Shown piece after piece: positions 48,724 through 58,300 of a stretch of DNA of 64,000 bases. The stretch is from Sphingomonadales bacterium (GTDB taxonomy: Bacteria; Pseudomonadota; Alphaproteobacteria; Sphingomonadales; Sphingomonadaceae). A program made the position numbers and the translations under genes. The stretch spans positions 372,001 to 436,000 of the forward strand of contig JAIXWO010000022.1 in assembly GCA_027491235.1 (NCBI GenBank). The letters are read 5' to 3'. A model generated the notes under the pieces. That model saw only the letters and a list, made by a program, of their open reading frames with translations, was not told where the DNA came from and did not search any database. Each line of letters opens with the position of its first letter. The stretch's first letter is position 1.

Positions 48724-50684
48724 GCAAGGCGCAAAAGCAGGCGTTATCCGCTGTTCTGATCGCTATTCTGGCGGCGGTGATGGCGGTCTGTGCCGTGCGG
48801 TATTTCTCGCCGCTCACCAATCTTGAAAACAAGATGGCCGATATCCGCGTTGCGGCCATGCAGAAGCCGATGGAGGCTTCCAAGGACGTTGTCGTCGTGG
48901 CGATCAACGAAGATACGTTGACGGCTTTCCCTTACCGTTCCCCTGTGGATCGCGGCTTTCTGGCGGAGCTGATCACGCAATTGTCTGCCAAGGGCGCAAA
49001 GGTCATCGGTGTCGACGTTATTGTCGACCAGCCGACCGAGCCTGAAAAAGACGCGCAGTTGAAAGCGGTGCTCGACACCACATCAACGCCGCTCTTCATG
49101 AGCTACACATCGTCGCCAAACATCGTCAATCAGGACCAGCTTGCCTTCCTCAACGCCTTTGTGCGCCCGGACCAGCGCGCTGAAGCTAATCTGCTGTCAG
49201 ATCCCTTCGATGGCCTTGTCCGCCGCATCAATCCGGGTGGAGAGATGCAAAAGGGCAAGTTGGCGGATACGGGCGCGCATCCCGCTGGCTTTGTGCGAAA
49301 GGCAGTGACGCTCTTTGGCGGCAAAGCCCCGCTTACGCCGACTGAGATTGCATGGCGCCCGCGTCCCGACGCTGAAACGCAGCCATTCCCAAGCTTTCCC
49401 GCCCAGTTTGTCTCTGTACTTCCGGATGAGTTTTTCCGGGACAAGATCGTCCTCGTTGGCGCAACTTTGTCCATCACCGACCGCCACCGGACGCCGCTGT
49501 CGATCATTGATGACGGGGATCAGGGTAACATGCCCGGGGTCTTCATTCAGGCGCATGGCATCAGCCAGATTCTGGAGGGCCGCGCGCCTCCAAAAATGCC
49601 ATTCAACGGTGTTGTTTCGCTGACCGTGCTGTTTGCGGCTCTTGGGGTCGCTGTCAGCCTGTTCAAGCGCGGTATCGTCTTCAACGTTGGCGTCGGTCTG
49701 GTGCTTGTTGGGTCCTATTGGGTCGGCGCTGTCATTGGCTTTGGTTATGGTCTGCCAATGGTTCCTCTGATCGGGCCGTCGATTGCCTTCGCGCTGTCGA
49801 TCTGGATGATGGACGTGTTCATCGGGCGCGCCGAGCGCAAGCAGCGGGAGTTCGTGCAGGGCACCTTCTCCCGCTATGTGTCACCGGCAGTGGTTGATCA
49901 GCTAGTGAAGAACCCAAGCTCGGTCGGCATTTCCGGCGACCGTCAGGAAGCGACCTTCATCTTCACTGACATTGCAGGCTTTACGACCACATCGGAACTG
50001 CTGGGCGCGGAAGAGCTTTCCGACGTTCTCAACGAATATCTGGACGGCGCGTGCGAAATCATCCTCAAATATGAAGGTACGATCGACAAGTTCATCGGCG
50101 ATGCCATCATGGCCATCTTCAATGCGCCCATTCGGCAGGCCGACCATGCAGAGCGCGCTGTGCGCTGCGCGCTGGAACTGGATGCCTATGCAGAAGCGTT
50201 CCGTAAGGATCGCAATGCCCGTGACATCCCCATCGGAGTGACGCGGATCGGCATCCACACCGGTCAAGCGGTGATCGGCAATTTCGGATCGCAATCTCGG
50301 ATGGATTTCACAGCCTTGGGTGACACGGTCAACACGGCCGCGCGCACCGAGGGCGTAAACAAATACTTCGGAACGCGGGTCTGCTGCACCGAAGATGCTG
50401 TGGAGCGCTGCCCCAATATGAAGTTCCGACAGATCGGGGACATTGTGTTGAAGGGTAAGACGACGCCGACAGGACTCTACAGTCCTATTGCGGAAACCGA
50501 TGATCCGGCAATGATCCAAGGCTATGGCGCAGCCTATGCCTTGTTGACGTCAGAAGGCACCGGGGCGGAAGCCGCCTTCCGTGATTTGGCAGTTGCCTTC
50601 CCGGAGGACCCCATTGTCCAGTTCCATGTCAAGCGCATGGACAATGGCATTATATCGGCACGGGTGGTGATGGATGACAAATAA
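48720..50684 (+). CDS. CHASE2-domain adenylate cyclase
   Basis: 654 residues. The first membrane helix is at about 10-30. A periplasmic CHASE2 sensor domain spans about 35-300 (VVVVAINEDTLTAFPYRSPVDR, FFRDKIVLVGATLSI, GVFIQAHGISQIL). Three membrane helices follow to about 375, then a class III cyclase domain from about 410. Metal Asp residues are in FIFTDIAGFT and DKFIGDAIMAIF; transition-state Asn and Arg are in DTVNTAAR. The substrate-specificity pair is Lys (DKFIGD) and Thr (MDFTALGD), as in ATP-using bacterial cyclases. It is expected to make cAMP in response to a periplasmic signal. Its stop overlaps the next start by 11 bp. Confidence 0.93.
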   Translation: MSKAQKQALSAVLIAILAAVMAVCAVRYFSPLTNLENKMADIRVAAMQKPMEASKDVVVVAINEDTLTAFPYRSPVDRGFLAELITQLSAKGAKVIGVDVIVDQPTEPEKDAQLKAVLDTTSTPLFMSYTSSPNIVNQDQLAFLNAFVRPDQRAEANLLSDPFDGLVRRINPGGEMQKGKLADTGAHPAGFVRKAVTLFGGKAPLTPTEIAWRPRPDAETQPFPSFPAQFVSVLPDEFFRDKIVLVGATLSITDRHRTPLSIIDDGDQGNMPGVFIQAHGISQILEGRAPPKMPFNGVVSLTVLFAALGVAVSLFKRGIVFNVGVGLVLVGSYWVGAVIGFGYGLPMVPLIGPSIAFALSIWMMDVFIGRAERKQREFVQGTFSRYVSPAVVDQLVKNPSSVGISGDRQEATFIFTDIAGFTTTSELLGAEELSDVLNEYLDGACEIILKYEGTIDKFIGDAIMAIFNAPIRQADHAERAVRCALELDAYAEAFRKDRNARDIPIGVTRIGIHTGQAVIGNFGSQSRMDFTALGDTVNTAARTEGVNKYFGTRVCCTEDAVERCPNMKFRQIGDIVLKGKTTPTGLYSPIAETDDPAMIQGYGAAYALLTSEGTGAEAAFRDLAVAFPEDPIVQFHVKRMDNGIISARVVMDDK

Positions 50685-52383
50685 GCTGTCATCCAAGACG
50701 CGCCGGCGTCGGGCAGGTGGCTGTGCTGTGATGGCAGTCGGGCTGACTGTCTTGCCGGCAACCACGGCTGTCGGTCAGGTTGTCTTGCCACCGCAGAGCG
50801 ACATTTCTCGCCAACGTGTAGAGCCGTTGCCGCTGCCGCCGAACACGTATGATTTCCGCATCCAAAGCCCGGAAAAATCGGCTGTGCCGCGTGCCATTGA
50901 CGAGGTGGAGTTTTCTGTCGCTTCGATCAAAGTCACTGGCGCCACCTATTTCCCGGCTGATGAAGTCGATGCCATTTTTGCACCATTGGAAGGCCGCAAG
51001 ATTGTCCTGCAGGACCTGCGCGATGCTGCGCAGAAGCTTGAAGATAAATATCGTGCAGAAGGCTTTTTCCTGACGCGGGTCTTTGTGGCCCCGCAGAAGG
51101 TGCAAAATGGCGAACTGCAGGTTCAGGTTCTCGAAGGCTATATCAATCAGGTTTTCGTAGATGGACCTAACCCGGCCTCTACGCGTCTTGCGGAAGGCGT
51201 GGTCGGGCCCATCACAAAAGACCGGCCGACACGGTTTTCCGACCTTGAGCGGCGCATGTTGATCCTCAACGACATGCCCGGTGTAATCGGCTCCACGGTC
51301 TTGCAGCAGGGCGGGGTGCCCGGCAGTTCAGAAATGCTCGTGACGGCGGGCCGCACGCCCAACCAATATCGGGCGACGTTTGCAAATACCTCGTCAGACA
51401 TTCTTGGACCGCTGTCTTATTCTCTTGGCGGAACATTTTTTCAGCCGCTGGGTCGGCCCGGTGCTTTGGATGTCACTTTGTCCGGGGCTGGCGCGCATGT
51501 GAAGGAGTTGCGTTCGGCAAATGTCCGCTATGCAATGCCGCTCAATACGCAAGGGCTGATTGGCAGCTTTGGTGGCTTGATCGCCTTTGCGCGCCCGGGC
51601 GGCGCCGTCGCCGATCTGGACGTGCGCAGCAATGTTCTCTCGCTCAACGCCCGCCTTCGCACGCCGCTCCTGCGCGGGCGCGCCAATTCCATCTATCTGG
51701 ACCTGGGTCTTGCCCTCAACCGCAACAAGACGACCATCTTGGGTGAGCTGATTTCCGATGACCGGAGCACTGTCGCGGAAGCAACGCTAAGTTGGCAGCA
51801 GGCCAATTGGTTGAGCGGCGATACCAATGTTTCTCTCTCTCTGTTTCAGGGGCTCGGCCTCTTCGGCGCGAATGACGCTTCTGCAGAATTCTCGTCTGTC
51901 CAAGGTTTTCAGCCAAATTTCCAGCGGCTGGTCTATAGCCTGCAGCGCACGCAGCGCCTGACGTCGCGTATCTCCCTGCAAGTCAATGTGCAGGGTCAAT
52001 ATACGACCGATCGGCTAACGTCCGGCGAAACGATTTCCTTTGGTGGGACCGCCATTGGTCGTGGTTATGATCCGTCGCTCATAGGTGGAGAACGCGGCAT
52101 CGGGCTCTCTGGAGAGTTGCGATACGCGCTTCCCTACACCATCCCGACGCTCATCGAAGGCGTGCAGCTCTATACCTTTGGGGATTTCGCCCGCGCGACA
52201 ACGCTTGCCTATGAAGCTGAACCAAAATCGACAAACAAGATCAGTTCGCTAGGTTTTGGCGTCCGCTTTGTTGTTTTCGGGAGGGTCAATCTTGACCTGC
52301 AAGGCGCGCAGGCCCGCAGAAGCGTCACCAGTGGTGAGCGCAACGAACAACGTTTCAATCTTAATGCACTGGTCGCTTTCTGA
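50674..52383 (+). CDS. two-partner secretion outer-membrane transporter TpsB (ShlB/FhaC type)
   Basis: 569 residues. The signal region is basic, then hydrophobic (RRRRAGGCAVMAVGLTVLPA). POTRA-type domains at about 75-235 include VASIKVTGATYFPADEV and VQVLEGYINQVFVDG. A beta-barrel fills the rest, ending in NALVAF with the terminal aromatic residue usual for outer-membrane proteins. TpsB proteins export one cognate TpsA across the outer membrane; the partner is the next gene, whose ATG overlaps this stop by 1 bp (TGATG). Confidence 0.93.
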   Translation: MTNKLSSKTRRRRAGGCAVMAVGLTVLPATTAVGQVVLPPQSDISRQRVEPLPLPPNTYDFRIQSPEKSAVPRAIDEVEFSVASIKVTGATYFPADEVDAIFAPLEGRKIVLQDLRDAAQKLEDKYRAEGFFLTRVFVAPQKVQNGELQVQVLEGYINQVFVDGPNPASTRLAEGVVGPITKDRPTRFSDLERRMLILNDMPGVIGSTVLQQGGVPGSSEMLVTAGRTPNQYRATFANTSSDILGPLSYSLGGTFFQPLGRPGALDVTLSGAGAHVKELRSANVRYAMPLNTQGLIGSFGGLIAFARPGGAVADLDVRSNVLSLNARLRTPLLRGRANSIYLDLGLALNRNKTTILGELISDDRSTVAEATLSWQQANWLSGDTNVSLSLFQGLGLFGANDASAEFSSVQGFQPNFQRLVYSLQRTQRLTSRISLQVNVQGQYTTDRLTSGETISFGGTAIGRGYDPSLIGGERGIGLSGELRYALPYTIPTLIEGVQLYTFGDFARATTLAYEAEPKSTNKISSLGFGVRFVVFGRVNLDLQGAQARRSVTSGERNEQRFNLNALVAF

Positions 52384-55300
52384 TGTTTTCATCTCGTCGT
52401 TTCCGATTGATGCTTTTGGGTGCTGTCAGCAGCACTGCATTTTCTGCCGCGCACGCCAGTGACATTTCAGTTTCGAGCGGTTTTATCACGGGAATTGCCT
52501 CCTCCCAGAATGCCAATGGAGGCATCCAAACAACCATCACACAGACAAGTGCGCGCGCAGTTATCAACTGGTCTGATTTGTCTGTACCAGCCGGAGACAT
52601 TCTGGAATTTGTTCAGCCCAACGCCAATTCCATCACACTCAACCGCGTGGTTGGCCCGACCGGCGGTGGCCCCATTGCTCAATCGCAGATCGACGGGACA
52701 GTCAACGCGAATGGACAGGTTTGGATTCTAAATCCGACAGGTGTCCTCGTTGGGGCCAACGGGCAGGTGAATGTCGCCGGGTTCCTCGCAACCTCATTGG
52801 GCATTGCCGATGCGGATTTTAATGCCGCCACCGACGCGTTCAATCTGGCGGGCGACAACCCAGCTTTAATTGAGAATAGGGGTATCATCACAGCTTCAGG
52901 CTATGCGGTGCTCGCTGGCCATCGTGTAGAAAATTCAGGCACCGTGCAAGCTCAACTTGGCACCGTCGCGATCGGATCGGGCCGCGCCATGTCGCTCACG
53001 TTTTCCGCAGATAAGCTCATTTCCTTCGTTGTTTCGGAACCGTCCACAGCGCAGGGTAGCGGCATTACCAACACCTCCAGTGGCGTGTTGAACGCAAATG
53101 GCGGGCGCGTTCTTATGACCGCGCGCGCCGCATCTGCATTTGCCGCGAGTGTCATAAACAATGCGGGCTTGGTGCAGGCCAATAGTGTGTCTGTAAAGAA
53201 TGGTGAAATCACGCTGGATGCAGGCCCGACGGGTGACATTAACGTGTCGGGTACGTTGAAGGCTTCGGGCGCGGCAGCCGCCGATACCGGTGGTCTCATT
53301 ACCGTTAAAGCAACCAACGTATATGCCACCTCCACCAGCCAGTTTCTGGCAACTGGCAGTGCCGGAGGCGGGTCGATCTTAATTGGACGCGGGCCGGTAT
53401 CTGGCATGTCGGCGTCACCGACAAAAATCTACGCAAATACGGGCTCAACCTTTGATGCCAGTGCAGGAGAAACGGGCGCCGGCGGTTTCATCACCCTGAT
53501 GACAGACTATAATGCTGCCGGATCTTTCATCGCTGCAAATGGGCTGTTCTACGCCAATGGCGGCAGCATTTCCGGAGCCGGTGGCACCATTGACGCCTAT
53601 TTTTCGTCGATAGACCTTACTGGTGCAAACGGCTCGCTAGCAGCAAGACCGGGTGAAGCGGCACAGTTGAAGTTCAATGCAAACGACATTTTAATTTCTA
53701 ATGGGTCCGGCTCTGTTGGGCTTTTGACCCAAGCGACGGTCCAGGATCTCTTGAATGCGGGTCAGCGGGTGTCGATCAACGCCATTGGCGCCGGTGCAAA
53801 TTCAGGAAACATTGTGGTTTCTTCGAGCATCCTGAAGACCGCCGGCACGGATGCGTCGCTTACCTTTTCTGCCAATAACAACATAGGTCTGAACACAGGC
53901 GCCGACATCACGTCGTCAGAAGGTTCGCTGAATGTTTCGTTCCTGACCGACCAGAACAACGACGGCACCGGTCTTACCTACCTTGCCGCGAACATCTCGC
54001 TTCTGTCAGGGTCCGCGATAAGGGATGGCCTGATTGGTATACAATATGGCGGCTATTATGATGACGTTTACTCGTTTTTTGCGGACGCAGTCCCGCTAGA
54101 TGACCAACGATTCTCATCTCCCTTTACGTCTATAAACAGCGTTACTCCCGGCAGGGACTTTGGCGAACTCTATTCGGTCAAGTTTTCTGGTTATTTCAGT
54201 CCCCAAGAAACAGGGGTCTATACATTTGCAACGGCGAGCGATGATGCATCGCATCTGTTCCTCGGAAGTGCCGGCCAGTCGCTCAACCTGTTACAGGGCA
54301 ATGTTATCACCACCTCTCCTGTCAGCCCCCTCGTTAACAATGGAGGTGGTCACCCGGTTCAATTTCAGTCTGGCATAACGGATCAACCGCTCGTCGCCGG
54401 ACAATATTATCCCATCCTCGTCCTATTTGGAGAAGGCGGCGGCGGCGATGAGATCACCGTTAGCTTTGGGCTTGATGGACAATCATTGAGCGACAACGGT
54501 CTTGGATCTTATTTTCACACGGCCAGCGGCGAATTGGCGGCCAACGGCGGATTAGCGACACAATCCAACATCACCTTCTTTAGTCCGGTCGTTCTGAGCG
54601 GCAACGTGAATCTCGCAACGCAAGGCGATGTGCTATTCAGCGGGTCGGTCAACAGCGTATCGGACCCGGCGTCCAGCCTCAATGTTGATGCCGGAACAGG
54701 CGATATCTCCTTCAATGGTGACATAGGTACCGGAGGTGGACTTGCAGGACTCAACACGAAGTCTGGAACATTTACCGCGGCAAAGATCACTGCCAATACC
54801 AACGCCCTCATAAAGATTAGCACGACGGGAGACGCCTTCATTTCAGGCGCCGTGACGGGTGCGAAGCTGACCAAGGCGGGTGCGGGCGCGCTCTCGTTGT
54901 CGGGCGACGCCAATGTGGCGAACATCTCGATTGAATCGGGCCGGCTGAGGACGCTGTCAGCATCAGGCGATGCGCTGCAAAACGCGTCAATCTCTATCAA
55001 CGCTGGCGGGATACTTGATCTCACCGCAACTCAGACGGCCAATTTAACGTCGATCCAATCGTTGTCGGGTTCTGGCCGTGTCGACCTAGCGGACGGGAAA
55101 ACGCTGGATATACTCAACGGGCTGGCAACAGGTAGTTTTGCCGGCGTTATTTCAGGTCCGGAGTCGAGCACGGTCAAGATCAGTGGCGGCGCTCTTACCT
55201 TGACAGGTGATTTAGGCTTCTCAGGGTTGATCACGGTCGACGGCGCCACCCTCAAACTTGCCGGCAACGGCAGCATCGCGAGCGCAGCCGGGCTGGACGT

Positions 55301-58300
55301 CGGTGGCAGTGATGGCGCTGTTATCGACTTGGAGGGTATCACATCCTCCTCGACCTCTATCCGCAACTTCGTCACAGATACGTCGACCCGCGCCGGTCAG
55401 GTCCTGTTAGGATCGAGAACGCTCGTTCTTGATACTGATTCTGGAACAGTTGGTCGCAATTCACTGATGTTTTTGGGCGATGGCGGATCGCTCGACAAAA
55501 CGGGTTTTGGGACACTTCGTCTCAGCGGGGCCAACAGCTATTCTGGTGGTACGCGCGTCAGTTCTGGGGAGCTTGAGGTCGCGTCGGAAACGCAATTGGG
55601 CGCGGGTAACATCATTCTAGGTGGCGGCACTTTGCGCTTTACCTCAGGCGGACCTGTGTCTTTGACAAAAGCGGTCACCCTAGAAGCAGATAGTACAATC
55701 GAATTTGTTACGGGTCTCCCAGTTCAGGCGGGTGGCGGCCCGGTCGCTTCTGGCGGTACAACGCAGGGCCTGTCGCTCCAAGTCACATGGAGCGGTGCGC
55801 AGTTCCAAAACAATGCCAGCGCTGTCGGGCTTTTTGAGTTGAACCCCGTCGAGTTCAACAATTCTGGAGGATTTTCAAGCTTCGACGCGCTTGGAAATGG
55901 CTTCACGATCAACAGCGTAACGGTGCAGGGATCCTCCGGCGGCAACGGCACATTTGGCCCGGCAGATTTTTCCGGCTTTGTGTTCTCCGCGGGCAGTCCT
56001 TTGGATTTCACGCAGGAACTGATCGGCCAGCCACTAGCCAATGGCTCGAATTTCGGAATCTTCAGCGATGGATCAAGCGGCGACTTCAATTTGTTCAGCA
56101 ATGGCAGTTCAAATGCGCCCACCGGTACGAACTATTTCAGACTGACCACCGCAGGCGGCGACGACATGATGGTCGTCTCGATGCTCCCCGGCGGCTCTGT
56201 TGCCGCTCCGATAGCCCCTGATGCAAGCCTTACAGGGGCGATCAACGGTGGTTTTGGGCTCCGGATCGCGTCGGATGGGAATTTGTCCTTCTTAGGAACC
56301 ATCGGAACGTCGCAAGCACTTGCTTATCTGACGGCGGGTGCGATGGGCACTCTGCGGATTGGCGCAAATGCGCAGATCACGGCAACGGGTGATATCAGCC
56401 TTGGCACACTGACCCGGTTTATAAATGAGTCACTTAATCCCGCCGCGCTTGACAGTGGCGACGGCAGTTGGCGTGTCTACAGCGGAAACCAGAGTCCTTT
56501 TGAGGGTGCGACTGCTGATGTGGCTGGTGGCCTGAGTTATCAATTCAAGGCATATGGCGTCGGTCCTGAGGATCTGGAGGACAATTTCCATTCGTTCGTG
56601 GCGCCGGGCCAAGATGGTTTTGTTTATGCGTTTGCGCCGACGTTGACCGTCACGTCCGCGAGCCCGGTCACGAAGGTTTATGATGGGACAACGGGGTTTA
56701 GTGGCCAGCTTCCATCGTTGACGGTGACAAGCTCGGTTTCGGGGGATGTCCTCACTGTATTGGGTGGAGCTACGGGGCAGTTTTCCTCTGCGAACGCATC
56801 TGCTGCGGCGTCATTCCTGCTCTCTGGTTTGTCTTTCTCTGCGGTTGACGCCACAAACAAGCAGGTCTTCGGCTATAGCCTTTCGGGCGCCACAACCCTT
56901 GCGGCCACAATCACGCCGAAGGCACTGACCGTTGCACTTACGGGTGCGGTGAGCCGCGCGTACGATGGAACGACGGCAGCTTCTCTCTCGGCAAGTAACT
57001 TTGCGCTATCCGGCGTTGTGCTTGGGGAAAGCCTTAGCATTGCGCCGAAACTGGGCAGCTATGCGAGCAAGAATGTCGGTTCTCAAATCATCGTCTCAGC
57101 CAACGTTGCGCCAGCCGATTTCAGAGCAGGAAGCGGCACGCTGCTGACCAATTACATTCTGCCGTCGATGTCAGTGAGCGGCGCAATTGGAACTATTACG
57201 CCAAGAATGCTGACCGTCTCGCTTACCGGTGCGGTCAGCCGGATTTATAACGGGTCGACTTCGGCCACTCTCACTGCGGACAACTTTAACGTTTCAGGTT
57301 TGATGGATGGTGAAAGTCTGACCCTGATCAGTGCAACCGGCACCTATGCCAGCAAAAATGTTGGTAGCGGGATTGTCGTCACGACAGATCGTTCCCAGGT
57401 ATTGTTTGAAGGTGGAAGCGGCACGCTTGTTTCCAATTACGCCTTGCCCATGACCCTGAGCGGCGCAATTGGGGATATCACCCGCAAGACGCTGACGGTG
57501 TCGCTCACGGGTGCGACCAGCAAGGTTTATGATAGCACGACGGCGGCGCAGCTTTCTGCGGGCAACTTCGTGTTTGACGGTCTGGTGGACGGCGAAAGCC
57601 TGAGCATCAGCCAGCCGGGCGGCACCTATGCCAGCAGCAACGCGGGCTCCCAGATTATCGTCACCGCGGCTCTTTCACCGGCTGACTTTACAGCGGGCAG
57701 TGGCACGCTGCTGACCAACTATGTTTTGCCGACGACGACGGTCAGTGGCGCGATCGGGGAGATCACGCCCAAGACGCTGACGGTGAGCTTGGTTGGCGTT
57801 GCCCGTCGGGCCTATGATGGCACGTTGGCGGCAACGCTGACGTCGGACAACTATAACCTGTCGGGCTTTGCCGGGGATGATCGCCTAACCGTCACGCAGA
57901 CGCAGGGTCTTTATGCCAGCAAGGATGTGGGCACGCAGATCAGCGTCTCAGCGGCGCTGAGTGCATCCAACTTTGCGGCCAGTGGCACGACCCTTGCCAG
58001 CAACTATGTCTTACCGACCACAGCGAGTGGGGTGATCGGCGATATCACCCGCAAGACGCTGACGGTCGCAATCATCGGATATGTCCGGCGTGTCTATGAT
58101 GGCGGCGTGGCTGCCACATTGTCCGGCGGAAACTATGCGGTTTCGGGCTTGGTCGAAGGGGAGGGTATTTCGATCAGCCAGGCCCAGGCCATTTATGCAG
58201 CCAAAGATGTGGGCCAGAATATCACGGTGACCGTCACGTTGCCGCCAACCGCATTTTCGGCCGCTGGTAGCACGTCCTTGGGAAATTATATCCTCCCCGA

